In this document: positions 47,350 to 57,821 of the stretch, piece by piece
How positions within the stretch are numbered: the first letter of the stretch is position 1
Layout: each line of letters begins with the position of its first letter
NCBI RefSeq assembly: GCF_002221525.1
Contig: NZ_CP011028.1
Location: forward strand, 1,995,001 to 2,059,000
Length of the DNA: 64,000 nucleotides
Direction of reading: 5' to 3'
Source: Pseudoalteromonas espejiana DSM 9414
GTDB lineage: Bacteria; Pseudomonadota; Gammaproteobacteria; Enterobacterales; Alteromonadaceae
Program-made: the position numbers and the translations under genes
The notes under the pieces: generated by a model
Told to the model about the DNA's origin: nothing
What the model saw: the letters and a program-made list of their open reading frames with translations, nothing else
The model's database searches: none

Positions 47350-47441
47350 AAATACTACGCTATATTTGATCACTAAAGATAAACAGCCTCGTACTTAAAT
47401 GATATGATCGGGATCTATTATTTGTCATTTAAGTTTATAAA

Positions 47442-49289
47442 ATGTATCGACTATTTGAAAAAATGACCAACGCATTTCCTGAGCAAAAACCAACTCAGCC
47501 GCCTTCTACTTTATTTGCGTTTTGTCGTCACTACACTAAAGGGATGGAACTATCTTTAGTTTTAATGTCTATTAGTGCTGCAATGCTTGCCATATTAGAG
47601 GTGTCACTTTTTAGTTATATGGGGCAATTGGTCGACTGGTTAGGAACGTATACACCTCAAACGTTGTTTGTTGAGCAAAAATCTGAACTCATAAAAATGG
47701 CAGTAATACTGCTAGTTGTGTTACCAATTGTGGTATTTTTTCACTCTGCAATTTTACATCAGGCTTTATTAGGTAATTACCCTATGTCGATAAGATGGTC
47801 GGCTCACAGGTATTTACTACGTCAAAGCGTAAGCTTTTATCAAAACGAGTTTGCAGGACGTATCGCCACAAAAGTAATGCAAACCTCACTCGCTGTGCGC
47901 GAAGCCGTTATGAAACTCCTTGATGTACTTATGTACATTGTGGTTTATTTTGGTGCCATGGTATTTTTAGTTGCAGAAGCTGACTGGCGTTTAATGCTTC
48001 CGCTATTAGTTTGGGTTGTTGTTTATGCTGGCATTCAAATGTACTTTGTACCTAAACTTAAAAAAATTGCTAGCTCGCAAGCAGATGCACGCTCTGAAAT
48101 GACCGGCCGTATAGTCGATAGTTATACAAATATATCGACCATTAAACTTTTTTCGTACACACAGCGTGAAGAGCAATACGCAAAGCAAAGCATGGACGTT
48201 TTTTTACAGCCTGTGTATAAACAAATGCGTTTGGTAACCAGCCTCAATTTTGCCATTAATAGCCTTAATTACTTATTAGTATTTAGCGTTGCCGCTTTAT
48301 CACTTTATTTGTGGTCATTAAGCGCGATTAGCGCAGGAGCCATAGCTGTAGCTGTAAGTTTATCGCTTAGGTTAAATGGTATGGCACAGTGGATAATGTG
48401 GGAAATAAGCAGCCTGTTTGAAAACATTGGCACCACAACAGATGGTATGAAAACACTCTCTACCCCTATTAAAGTTGATGATAAACCAGACGCTACAACG
48501 CTTGAAGTTACAAAAGGTGGCATTGAATTTACAAACGTGCACTTTAACTACGGTAAAGCTGCCAACGAAACAAATCGCAGCCCTGTAATGAATGGCCTAA
48601 ATCTAAATATTAAACCCGGTGAAAAAATTGGTTTAGTGGGTCGCTCTGGCGCAGGTAAATCTACCTTAGTTAATTTATTACTGCGTTTTTACGATACTGA
48701 CTCTGGCACCATTAAAATAGATAATCAAAATATTACTGATGTAAGCCAAGAAAGCCTGCGCCGCTATATTGCCATGGTAACGCAAGATACTTCACTACTT
48801 CATCGCTCAGTAAAAGATAACATTTTATATGGCCGCCCCGATGCGTCTGAAACAGAAATGCTTAGCGCTGCAAAACAAGCCAAAGCGCTCGATTTTATTA
48901 GCGATTTAGAAGACAGCAAAGGCAATAAAGGGTTTGATGCACAAGTTGGCGAACGAGGCGTTACACTCTCTGGTGGGCAACGCCAACGTATTGCCATAGC
49001 ACGTGTGTTACTTAAAAATGCACCCATACTTATACTTGATGAAGCCACCAGCGCGCTCGACTCAGAAGTAGAAGCGGCTATTCAAGCAAGCCTTGATGAC
49101 TTAATGACAGGTAAAACGGTTATAGCAATTGCGCATAGGCTATCAACCATTGCGCAAATGGACAGATTAATAGTCCTTGATCAAGGCGGTGTTGTAGAAC
49201 AAGGCAGCCACGAAGAGCTTATCGCCCAGAATGGAATTTATGCAGGTCTTTGGGTACACCAAACTGGCGGATTTATTGGTGTAGATTAA
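47442..49289 (+). CDS. ABC transporter, fused permease and ATPase (exporter type)
   Basis: This protein of 615 residues has an N-terminal six-helix exporter domain (about residues 30-340). The nucleotide-binding domain has Walker A GLVGRSGAGKST, signature LSGGQRQRIAIA, Walker B PILILDEATSALD and an H-loop in IAIAHRLSTIAQ. It is a half-transporter of the MsbA/multidrug/lipid type that would work as a homodimer in the inner membrane. The substrate is unknown, and no membrane-fusion protein or peptide precursor is adjacent. It has its own terminator. Confidence 0.93.
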   Translation: MYRLFEKMTNAFPEQKPTQPPSTLFAFCRHYTKGMELSLVLMSISAAMLAILEVSLFSYMGQLVDWLGTYTPQTLFVEQKSELIKMAVILLVVLPIVVFFHSAILHQALLGNYPMSIRWSAHRYLLRQSVSFYQNEFAGRIATKVMQTSLAVREAVMKLLDVLMYIVVYFGAMVFLVAEADWRLMLPLLVWVVVYAGIQMYFVPKLKKIASSQADARSEMTGRIVDSYTNISTIKLFSYTQREEQYAKQSMDVFLQPVYKQMRLVTSLNFAINSLNYLLVFSVAALSLYLWSLSAISAGAIAVAVSLSLRLNGMAQWIMWEISSLFENIGTTTDGMKTLSTPIKVDDKPDATTLEVTKGGIEFTNVHFNYGKAANETNRSPVMNGLNLNIKPGEKIGLVGRSGAGKSTLVNLLLRFYDTDSGTIKIDNQNITDVSQESLRRYIAMVTQDTSLLHRSVKDNILYGRPDASETEMLSAAKQAKALDFISDLEDSKGNKGFDAQVGERGVTLSGGQRQRIAIARVLLKNAPILILDEATSALDSEVEAAIQASLDDLMTGKTVIAIAHRLSTIAQMDRLIVLDQGGVVEQGSHEELIAQNGIYAGLWVHQTGGFIGVD

Positions 49290-49320
49290 ACGCTTTAAAG
49301 CGAAACTTAACCTAAAAATA

Positions 49321-49355
49321 AAAAGCGAAGCGCTAAAATAACGCTTCGCTTTTTA
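49321..49355 (+). terminator. Intrinsic terminator after the ABC transporter gene
   Basis: AAAAGCGAAGCG (49321-49332) pairs exactly with CGCTTCGCTTTT (49342-49353), with a 9-base loop and a T-rich end. Confidence 0.88.
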
Positions 49356-49487
49356 TTAGGTGCTAACACCAATTTACTCTAATATTTAAACGGTTTGAGG
49401 AATTGCCCCTAACGCCAAGTGCGTTAAAAACATGTAATTTAACCTCAATATAGTCCTCAGCTTAATCTGAGTAATATACCCCACCCA

Positions 49488-49910
49488 TTATGCAATTAAC
49501 CTAAGTCCAATTAAAATTAGCATAACAATGTTGGCAATAAAGCTAATTAAGAAAAAGTAAGTTCGCGGGCTTGGGTTTTGCTCTGTAGCAATAAAATAAT
49601 AAAGTGCCATATGAATTAAACGCGCTATTACATACACCCACACACACATAGCAAATATAGGGCTTTGGTAATTAATAACAAACGCAAATAACACAGTACC
49701 TATAAACAACGCGCTATTTTCTAAGGTGTTATGAAATGTACGATGTGCTCTAAAAATAAAGCTGCCATGCGATAAGTTTTCGTCTATTTTACCAGGTACA
49801 GCATTAGGCTGTTTTGCTTTACTAAATGTGGCAACAGACCACTGCACAACCAACATAATTAAGTACGCGTAAAACGCTATATAAGCAGAAAGTGCTACTT
49901 CAGTCATCAT
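49488..49910 (-). CDS. MAPEG family membrane protein
   Basis: This protein of 140 residues has four helices. The MAPEG signature is RAHRTFHNTLENSALFIG, with a later VYVIARLIHMALY (Arg and His of helix 3/4). Relatives include glutathione transferases and eicosanoid enzymes; bacterial substrates are mostly unknown. Two adjacent ATG codons (49910, 49907) can start it. It is monocistronic. Confidence 0.88.
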   Translation of the reverse strand: MMTEVALSAYIAFYAYLIMLVVQWSVATFSKAKQPNAVPGKIDENLSHGSFIFRAHRTFHNTLENSALFIGTVLFAFVINYQSPIFAMCVWVYVIARLIHMALYYFIATEQNPSPRTYFFLISFIANIVMLILIGLRLIA

Positions 49911-50077
49911 TAAATCCTTAAAATTATTTTAACTGATTAGCTAAAGCAAATATTAGGCCTCAATTAATCTATTGATATTTAATAGATTTTTTACGCTTAG
50001 CTAATTTTATGTGTAATAACTGCAAATTAATTTATAAATGTTACCCAGTAAGCTAAAAGCACTCAAATATAAAACTA

Positions 50078-51307
50078 TTAGCTTCTTAAGGTGAGTGTGA
50101 TGAGAATAACACCGTGATCAGTCGTTAAATCATCGCGTTCATATTCTGGGTTTATTAAATGTCTGTCGTAGGTATGATGATTACTCACTTCAAAAAAGCT
50201 GTCGTCGTAACTTGGGTCAAATTCACAAGAAAGTAAAATATAATCAAGCACTGAACTGCTTGTACCATAATAATGGCTAGGTTTACGCGTTAAACAGGGT
50301 AACTGGTTTTGCTCTTCAACTGTTTGACTGTCACTAATATTACTAACTGCATCGCTAATATTTGCTTCATCAGTATAAGGAGCAAGCGTGTTTTCAGCCT
50401 CGTTAATCTTTGTTTTTACAGTAGCTGGCGATAAGCTGTGCTCAGCGAGCTGGCTTAGCTTTGCTTTTGTATATAAATCCCACGAATCATTTAAACAATA
50501 TTTAGCAAGGTAGGCTTTAGCATCATTAGCAGGGGCAAAACGTAATGTGTTTGTGAGCAAGTGGCTAAGCACACCATCGGCAAGCTCGTTATTAAAATCT
50601 CCCATTAGCACCATAGGGAACTGCGTGGCTTCGCGCCGTGCTATCATTTCAATCATGAGTAATGTTGCTTCACTGCCGCGCTGCACGGTTGATCCCCACG
50701 AGCCTGCAACGTTAGCTTTTAATGTTTCTATTATGTTTTTCTCAGGTGTCAGCTCATTAGCAGAGGTAGCCAATGCATTCGTGTTTATCTCAGGCTCTAT
50801 CATTGGGCGTTTAGACTTAAAGTGCACAACGTAGCAATCGGTACTACCTACATGGGGTAATGAGATAGTGGCTCTTACTATTTTACGACTAAACGTAAAG
50901 TCACTGCGCAGGCCGAGTTCACTTGCAAGAGCAGTATTGTGCTTAACCGCCTCTGTGGCAGTTATAGGGTATTTAGAGGCGATGGCAACTACAGGGCTTT
51001 TATAAATAAAGTCATCAATAACCTCTGGCGAGTCAACTACAGCAAAATACGCGTAACCTTGCTGCGCCATTAGCGCTTGTAGCGATTCAATGCTAAACAC
51101 TTCTTGAAAACCAATTACATCTGGTGCGTGTTGTTTTAAATAATCGATAATCCAGCGTTGTTTGCGGGCCCACTGCTCTGCGGTATAAATTTTTTCAAAT
51201 TCATAATATGCATTGGGCGGCTCAAGGTAATTAAACAGGTTAAATGTGGCTATTTTAAGTTGCGTATTTTTAACCGCGGGTACGTGTAAATCACTCGTAG
51301 CTGACAC
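50078..51307 (-). CDS. Endonuclease/exonuclease/phosphatase family protein
   Basis: This protein of 409 residues has the DNase I-like fold motifs KIATFNLFNYLEPP, DVIGFQEVFS (metal Glu), QFPMVLMGDFNNE (Asp and Asn) and the final TTDHGVILITL (Asp-His). An insertion of roughly 80 residues rich in Ala, Glu and Asn (around 270-350) separates the motifs. No signal peptide is seen. The substrate may be nucleic acid, phospholipid or a phosphoester; the sequence does not decide. It is divergent from avtA across a 175-base gap. Confidence 0.85.
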   Translation of the reverse strand: MSATSDLHVPAVKNTQLKIATFNLFNYLEPPNAYYEFEKIYTAEQWARKQRWIIDYLKQHAPDVIGFQEVFSIESLQALMAQQGYAYFAVVDSPEVIDDFIYKSPVVAIASKYPITATEAVKHNTALASELGLRSDFTFSRKIVRATISLPHVGSTDCYVVHFKSKRPMIEPEINTNALATSANELTPEKNIIETLKANVAGSWGSTVQRGSEATLLMIEMIARREATQFPMVLMGDFNNELADGVLSHLLTNTLRFAPANDAKAYLAKYCLNDSWDLYTKAKLSQLAEHSLSPATVKTKINEAENTLAPYTDEANISDAVSNISDSQTVEEQNQLPCLTRKPSHYYGTSSSVLDYILLSCEFDPSYDDSFFEVSNHHTYDRHLINPEYERDDLTTDHGVILITLTLRS

Positions 51308-51482
51308 ATTTTGATGTAAAGAAGATTCTAAATTACTAATAACACGAGTCCTGCTAATTTAAGTAGCTTAATTATACCTCATCGGCCCTAAAATCCTAAG
51401 CCGTGAATTATTCTCAACATGCAATTTAAAGCCGTAATTTACGCTATACTGCCTGCCCCGTTATTAACGTAATACAGGCATT

Positions 51483-52745
51483 ATGAACTACTCAAACTTT
51501 GGTACTAAATTTACACAACCCAATGGTATAACGCAGCTTATGGAAGATTTAGGCAGCGCAAATAGCAGCAATAACCCAAATATTGTTATGCTTGGCGGTG
51601 GTAACCCCGCACAAGTACCAGAGGTTAATGCCGTATTTTTAGATGAATTACAAAAGTTAGTAGCCAGCAATAAAGTGTCGCAAGTGTTTGGCTTATACGA
51701 TGGCCCAACCGGTAACGATGAATTTAGAGCAGCCCTTGCCAAACAACTTAATAGCGAGTTTAGCTGGGGGTTAACTGCCAATAACGTAGCACTGGGTAAC
51801 GGCAGCCAAGCTAACTTTTTTGTATTATTTAATATGTTAGCAGGCAAAATGAGTGATGGCAGTACCAAGCGTATACTCTTCCCTCTTGCGCCTGAGTACG
51901 TAGGCTACGCCGACCAAGGTTTATCTGATGATATGTTTGTGGCTATAAAGCCCGACATTGAAATTTTAAATACTTCAAATGGCTCAAAACAATTTAAATA
52001 CGTGATTGATTTTGACGCGGTTGAAAAAGTACTTGCTCAAGATAGCAGCATAAGCGCGCTGTGCGTATCACGCCCAACCAACCCAACCGGTAATGTCATA
52101 ACCGATGAAGAAGTACGCCACCTAGATGCCCTTGCACACAAATATAATATTCCTCTTATTATTGATAATGCCTATGGCGACCCATTCCCAGGCTGTATTT
52201 ACACCGATGCAAACCTCACTTGGAACTCAAACATTATATTGTGTATGTCGCTTTCAAAACTTGGCTTACCAGGTTTGCGCACCGGTATTGTGGTGGCAAA
52301 TAACGAGATAATTAAAGCCATTGGCCGCGTTAATGGCTCTATGGTGTTATCGCCTAACGCCATTGGACCAAGCTTAGTCACGCGCTTAATTAACGATGGT
52401 GAGCTACTGCCTTTGTGTAAAAATACCGTGTTGCCTTTTTATAAAAACAAAGCACAAATTGCAATTAGTCTGTTTGATGAAATTTTTGCAGACTTACCCG
52501 TATATTTACATAAACTCGAAGGCGCATTTTTTATGTGGCTGTGGTTTAAAGACTCAAAAATAACCAGCGAAATGCTTTATCAAAAACTCAAAGAGCAAGA
52601 CGTATATATAATTCCTGGCCATAACTTTTTTATCGGTATTGAAGATAGCTGGGAGCACAAGCACCAGTGCGTACGTATTAACTACGCCAACGATGAGGCA
52701 ACACTTAAAAAAGGCCTTGAGGCAATTAAAGCGCTTATTATGTAG
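51483..52745 (+). CDS. avtA: Valine-pyruvate aminotransferase
   Basis: This 420-residue fold-type I PLP enzyme starts MNYSNFGTKFTQPNGITQLMEDLGSA and has MLGGGNPAQVPEVN, both typical of AvtA. The PLP lysine is in CMSLSKLGLPGLRTG and the phosphate-binding Arg is in the same loop. SRPTNPTGN binds substrate. It interconverts valine and pyruvate with 2-oxoisovalerate and alanine. The link to alanine metabolism parallels the ald gene at the right end of the window, but they are not adjacent. Confidence 0.93.
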   Translation: MNYSNFGTKFTQPNGITQLMEDLGSANSSNNPNIVMLGGGNPAQVPEVNAVFLDELQKLVASNKVSQVFGLYDGPTGNDEFRAALAKQLNSEFSWGLTANNVALGNGSQANFFVLFNMLAGKMSDGSTKRILFPLAPEYVGYADQGLSDDMFVAIKPDIEILNTSNGSKQFKYVIDFDAVEKVLAQDSSISALCVSRPTNPTGNVITDEEVRHLDALAHKYNIPLIIDNAYGDPFPGCIYTDANLTWNSNIILCMSLSKLGLPGLRTGIVVANNEIIKAIGRVNGSMVLSPNAIGPSLVTRLINDGELLPLCKNTVLPFYKNKAQIAISLFDEIFADLPVYLHKLEGAFFMWLWFKDSKITSEMLYQKLKEQDVYIIPGHNFFIGIEDSWEHKHQCVRINYANDEATLKKGLEAIKALIM

Positions 52746-52767
52746 TACTGTTTAAAAATAGCTTAGC

Positions 52768-52808
52768 AAGGTGGCTAACACCTAAACGTTAGCTACCTTA
52801 TTAATTTT
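52768..52808 (+). terminator. Intrinsic terminator after avtA
   Basis: AAGGTGGCTAAC (52768-52779) and GTTAGCTACCTT (52788-52799) form a 12-bp stem with one G-T pair on the plus strand and an 8-base loop. A T-rich stretch follows. Confidence 0.75.
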
Positions 52809-52812
52809 TAAC

Positions 52813-53265
52813 TCACTTTTTAGTGTTTAATACATTTGTTAACACTACAAACAGCAAACCACCTGTAGCACCTGCTAATAACTGCATATAAAAGCCCCAA
52901 CCCCGCGCACCCGCTATAATATGAATATTCATAATAGATTCAATGGCAATGAGTACCACAGCAAAAGCAGTAATACCCGCTGCAATAAATAACGCCACAC
53001 TGTATTGTTTAACTTTTTTAGTAAGTTTTGCAGTCACTAAAAACGCAATGGCAAGCGCTACGGCAATAATAGCGCCATAGGTAGGTAATAAACCCAACCA
53101 GTCATCTAGTGTTAAATTAATACGATCGCTTAAGCTGACGACTACGCCTACGCCTACATTAACTAATTGATTGACAACGTATTGGCTATGAAACAAGCTA
53201 GCAAGAGTAAAGGTAAGTAACCAAGAAACTAAAAATATAGGGAGTACACGTGTTAAAAATGGCAT
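52813..53265 (-). CDS. Four-helix membrane protein, unknown
   Basis: This protein of 150 residues has hydrophobic segments near residues 5-25, 58-82, 90-112 and 120-142. A conserved-looking loop, SLSDRINLTLDDWLGLLP, follows the first. I do not recognise a family. Its ATG lies inside the 5' end of the divergent sugar dehydrogenase gene (overlap 16 bases if that gene starts at GTG 53250). The SD is weak. Confidence 0.65.
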   Translation of the reverse strand: MPFLTRVLPIFLVSWLLTFTLASLFHSQYVVNQLVNVGVGVVVSLSDRINLTLDDWLGLLPTYGAIIAVALAIAFLVTAKLTKKVKQYSVALFIAAGITAFAVVLIAIESIMNIHIIAGARGWGFYMQLLAGATGGLLFVVLTNVLNTKK

Positions 53266-54437
53266 GGTTATCTCAACTTAAAATAAAGCTTTTTTCTTAC
53301 AGTAGCAAAGGCTTGCAATCTAAACAACGACTCTGTCAATTCACGCTATGTTTGTTTATAGGGCTTTTTGCGTCCACGGCCAGTGCGGCTACATTACCTA
53401 AAGAGCAGTACAGCGCTCACACACTAGCAACACAATTAAATTCGCCGTGGAGTATGGTTAAACTGCCAAATGACACATGGCTAATTACAGAGCGCGACGG
53501 CCACGTTGTTATTGTAAAAAACAATCAGCAAACTAGAGTAAATTTAAACCTTGAAGGCTTATACGTTGCAGGCCAAGGCGGCTTACTTGATATAGTGCTC
53601 TCGCCTAATTTTAACACCACTAAAGAAATCATATTTACCTACGCGCAAGGTACTGCTGAAGCTAACCGCCTTGTAATTGCCAAAGCCACGTTTAATGGCG
53701 CTGACTTTTCAAAGCCTGTAATTATTTACAAAGTGGCCACTGATAAAAACACCCCACAGCACTACGCTGGCCGCGCCCTTATTTTACCCGACAACACCCT
53801 ACTGTTTTCAACCGGTGATGGCTTTGATTTTAGAGAGCAAGCACAAGTGATAACCAGCCAACTGGGCAAACTATTACGTATAAACCTAGATGGCACTATC
53901 CCAAAAGATAACCCGTTTATTAATCACAAAAACCCTAATGCACACGCTGTTTACTCGCTCGGTCACCGTAACCCACAGGGCTTAGTATATGATTACGATA
54001 CCGAGCAAATTGTCAGCCACGAGCACGGCCCCGCCGGTGGCGATGAGCTAAATTACTTAACGCCAGCTACCAACTACGGCTGGCCGGTGATCACCTACGG
54101 TGACGATTACTCGCAAGCGCGCATATCTCCTTTTAGAGATTACCCCGGCATGCAAAAGCCAAGCGTAGATTGGACGCCATCAATCGCCCCTTCGGGTATG
54201 GCGTATTATGGCTCTAAACACGCCGCATTCCCTTCACTTGCACAACATGTGCTCATCACTACACTTGTAGATAAAAAGCTCTACAGCGTTAATCTGGCTA
54301 ATGGCGAATTCACCCAGTCACACATATTTCCAGAAGCAACAGGACGATTAAGGGATGTGTATGTAACCACTGAAGGTAATGTAGCAATATTAACCGATGG
54401 GAAAGATGCGAAGCTGATGTTGTTTAAAGCAAATTAA
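53250..54437 (+). CDS. PQQ-dependent soluble aldose dehydrogenase-like protein
   Basis: This protein of 395 residues (392 from the alternative ATG 53259) has a late signal segment (FTLCLFIGLFASTASA) after a basic stretch. The beta-propeller core has the YliI/Asd hallmarks SLGHRNPQGLVYD, EHGPAGGDELNYL and NYGWPVITYG, with FSTGDGFDFREQAQ. It would oxidise aldoses in the periplasm with PQQ and pass electrons to the respiratory chain. No pqq genes are in the window. GGGAG lies five bases before the GTG, which favours 53250. Confidence 0.9.
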   Translation: MLKMAWLSQLKIKLFSYSSKGLQSKQRLCQFTLCLFIGLFASTASAATLPKEQYSAHTLATQLNSPWSMVKLPNDTWLITERDGHVVIVKNNQQTRVNLNLEGLYVAGQGGLLDIVLSPNFNTTKEIIFTYAQGTAEANRLVIAKATFNGADFSKPVIIYKVATDKNTPQHYAGRALILPDNTLLFSTGDGFDFREQAQVITSQLGKLLRINLDGTIPKDNPFINHKNPNAHAVYSLGHRNPQGLVYDYDTEQIVSHEHGPAGGDELNYLTPATNYGWPVITYGDDYSQARISPFRDYPGMQKPSVDWTPSIAPSGMAYYGSKHAAFPSLAQHVLITTLVDKKLYSVNLANGEFTQSHIFPEATGRLRDVYVTTEGNVAILTDGKDAKLMLFKAN

Positions 54438-54516
54438 TTCACAAAGAGAGTTAAGGCGCTTCGCTTTTAGAGGATAATAGCGACTAAGGGATCCGCTTTA
54501 ATCACTCACAAACAGA

Positions 54517-54906
54517 CTAGGGCTCACTAATTGTCAGTGTATTAGTAGCAAAATCTACTATCGCTTGGTATTTTATAAAAAATGAAGAGCCTAATAATCC
54601 ATGTATTGTATTGCCACCACCAGCGGCCTGAACATGGTCTAGGTTGAGTGATACAAACTGCGTACTTTCATACAACTGGCCTGTCAATTCAAATTATTAA
54701 ACGTCTATTAAGCCCATTTCGTGTTCGGCTGTACCTAAACCTGCGGCATTTTCTTCGCTTATTTCTTTTTTTATTCCAAGCTTTTTAATACATGTCCTAT
54801 CTAAAACAGATGCACCCGCCGCTGTATCTAAAATTAAACGTACTTTATGCCAGTTTATTTTAGCCAGAATAATTTGATGACCTGTTTCTGTTACTTCAAA
54901 TTTCAA
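54517..54906 (-). pseudogene. Retropepsin-like aspartic protease gene with tandem nonsense codons
   Basis: One frame from ATG 54906 to TAG 54517 (130 codons) encodes a retropepsin-like domain interrupted by TAA TAA at 54694-54699. Before the stops: a HQIILAKINWHKVRLILDTAAGASVLD segment with the catalytic DTAAGAS triad. After them, in frame: FELTGQLYESTQFVSLNL and HGLLGSSFFIKYQAIVDF, the second half of the fold. No signal peptide is visible, so the N-terminus may also be reduced. The family acts as periplasmic or membrane-linked aspartyl proteases in proteobacteria. Confidence 0.75.
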
Positions 54907-54939
54907 GCTTGTGGTTTTTTATAAGCCTTTAAACCAATG

Positions 54940-55785
54940 TTACAATTGTTTCTCTATTCGAGCAACAATACGATCTCGCTTCCGCTCCCAAGTTGATGAG
55001 GAGAGTGTATTGCTTAGATAAAAGTCATTTTCAATTTTATCTTTTAAAGAATTAAGCTTCATAGTCTCATTAATTTTTAACCCTTGAGATAAAGGTATAA
55101 CACCTTTGATATCAGAGTAATCTAGAGGAGGAATAATCATTGGTATATGCTCTTTCGCCAATACCCATGTCGCTCCCATTTCACATAAACAAACTGGGCT
55201 CTTGTAAAAATTTTCAGAGAGAATGAAAATTACAAGTGAATCAGCAGATAACTCTTCTTTGATTTTATCAAGAAAGTTAGCACCTAAATCTATTCCGTAG
55301 CCCTCAAATGAAGTACAAAATATTTGATTAGATTCAAGGCCTATTGTTTCTAGTATTTCTATTACTTCTTCCACTAAATCAGAATCAGCTGATGCGTGGC
55401 TGATAAACACTTTAGATAAAGGTTTATCTTGAGAATCTAATACCTCCATTGGACTATCAACCACTTGTTCTTCTAATTCTTCAATATACTGCTCAATTGA
55501 AGAATTCAACATAGTAAAACTTTCTCTGAATGTTCGTAAATGTTCTTGAGTATAATCAGTATAACTAGGGCCGATCATTATTGGTGTATAGGCACTAAAC
55601 CTTAACTTACAAAAATGAATAAACTCTGGTGATTCGTTGCCAAAGACTTTGATAAACGTTCGTTCAACTAAATTTTTCCAACTTTTGAAGTTTATATCGC
55701 TACTATTTTCAACAGTCACGCTTTTCGATTTTTCGATTAGCTTCTTTAATAGCCTAACTTTTTCGTTGTCACTAAATGTATTCAT
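54940..55785 (-). CDS. TIR-domain protein, candidate NAD-consuming immune effector
   Basis: This protein of 281 residues has two parts. Residues 1-110 form a helical N-terminal domain (KSWKNLVERTFIKVFGNESPEF with Trp36 and FG at 48-49). This type of domain is often fused to TIR or TIR-like effector domains. Residues about 125-260 are a TIR domain: KVFISHASADSDLVEEV, IFCTSFEGYGIDLG and SLVIFILSENFYKSPVCLCEMGATW. Glu202 in CEMGA is at the place of the catalytic Glu of NAD-cleaving TIRs. No signal peptide or membrane segment is present. Bacterial TIR proteins commonly act in antiphage abortive infection or bacterial competition. No sensor, CD-NTase, Argonaute or Thoeris partner gene is adjacent, so it appears to stand alone in an AT-rich islet. 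Confidence 0.88.
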   Translation of the reverse strand: MNTFSDNEKVRLLKKLIEKSKSVTVENSSDINFKSWKNLVERTFIKVFGNESPEFIHFCKLRFSAYTPIMIGPSYTDYTQEHLRTFRESFTMLNSSIEQYIEELEEQVVDSPMEVLDSQDKPLSKVFISHASADSDLVEEVIEILETIGLESNQIFCTSFEGYGIDLGANFLDKIKEELSADSLVIFILSENFYKSPVCLCEMGATWVLAKEHIPMIIPPLDYSDIKGVIPLSQGLKINETMKLNSLKDKIENDFYLSNTLSSSTWERKRDRIVARIEKQL

Positions 55786-55824
55786 GCTAATTCCCAGTGA
55801 GCCTTATAACAACCTGTATCCGGC

Positions 55825-55856
55825 ATTTGTCGCTTTATAAACCGACAAATATTATA
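55825..55856 (-). promoter_or_regulatory. Promoter -10 and palindrome upstream of the TIR gene
   Basis: On the minus strand TATAAT (complement of 55851-55856) is followed at once by an inverted repeat: ATTTGTCG (55825-55832) with CGACAAAT (55843-55850), spacer 10 bases containing TTTATAAA. The repeat would occupy the transcription start and 5' leader, 40-65 bases before the ATG. It may be an operator or a leader hairpin. The -35 is poor. The rest of the 341-base gap 55786-56126 shows no gene; the serS terminator is at its far end. Confidence 0.5.
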
Positions 55857-56060
55857 ATTAATCCACTGTAACCAGCGAATAAGCACATGTAAACAATTAG
55901 TTAGCTCTCATCTATATTTACTGGATGTATAAAAACACAAAATGGTGGAGAACAGTAATATTGGACAAAAAGTGTTGTGCAAATAAACAATAGAGGCGGG
56001 TTTATTATTTTTACTGACAAAAAGCATAACTTAGACTTTCGCCATGAGCCTTTAACCCAC

Positions 56061-56095
56061 AAAAAAGCCGCTGTTCGTTTAAAACAGCGGCTTTT
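56061..56095 (-). terminator. Intrinsic terminator after serS
   Basis: AAAAGCCGCTGTT (56063-56075) pairs exactly with AACAGCGGCTTTT (56083-56095) around a 7-base loop. A T-run follows on the minus strand. It lies about 30 bases past the serS stop. Confidence 0.9.
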
Positions 56096-56126
56096 CTACT
56101 TATAGCTAAAAACTAATAGCTAAGCC

Positions 56127-57440
<1,314 letters not shown>

Positions 57441-57821
57441 TTAACCTTTTTGCATTACCAGCTGAAGGCCCAGCCAAGCCATAAAAATACAGATCATCAC
57501 ATTTAAGATGATATTAAGGGCCATTTTAATAAAGTGACCTTGTTGTAACAACAACAACGAGTCCATTGAGAATGTTGAAAAGGTGGTTAACGCACCTAAA
57601 AAGCCAATACCAATAAGGGTTTTGGCGGGGCTTGCGGTGATAATTTCTTTATCTATCAAACCGTACAAAATGCCCATTAACAATGAACCAAGAATATTAA
57701 CCGTCAACGTGCCAAAAGGGAATCCCCTACCAAGGAGTTTTAGCATGGTTTCGCTAATAAAAAACCGTAAACAGGCCCCTGAAGCGCCACCAAGGGCAAT
57801 CATCATATAAAGTTTAATCAT
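57441..57821 (-). CDS. crcB: Fluoride channel Fluc/CrcB
   Basis: This protein of 126 residues starts at [12 protein letters not shown] (57821). A longer reading from 57851 adds ten residues inside rarA and is unlikely. It has four helices with the family motifs [22 protein letters not shown] and [13 protein letters not shown]. It exports fluoride as a dual-topology homodimer. ATG overlaps the rarA stop by 8 bases, so translation is coupled and there is no room for its own fluoride riboswitch. Confidence 0.93.
   Translation of the reverse strand: MIKLYMMIALGGASGACLRFFISETMLKLLGRGFPFGTLTVNILGSLLMGILYGLIDKEIITASPAKTLIGIGFLGALTTFSTFSMDSLLLLQQGHFIKMALNIILNVMICIFMAWLGLQLVMQKG

Noticed and set aside
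51445..51450. TATACT as a promoter -10 for avtA
   Set aside because: No acceptable -35 at 16-18 bases and no extended -10, so left unassigned.
54917..55814. TTATAAGCC and GCCTTATAA flanking the TIR gene as possible mobile-element ends or integron attC sites
   Set aside because: The two are not true inverted copies. No attC core structure, integrase, transposase or target duplication was found.
55915..55940. LexA-box-like stretch TACTGGATGTATAAAAACAC
   Set aside because: It lacks the CTG-N10-CAG symmetry required for LexA binding and is not at a promoter of a DNA-repair gene.
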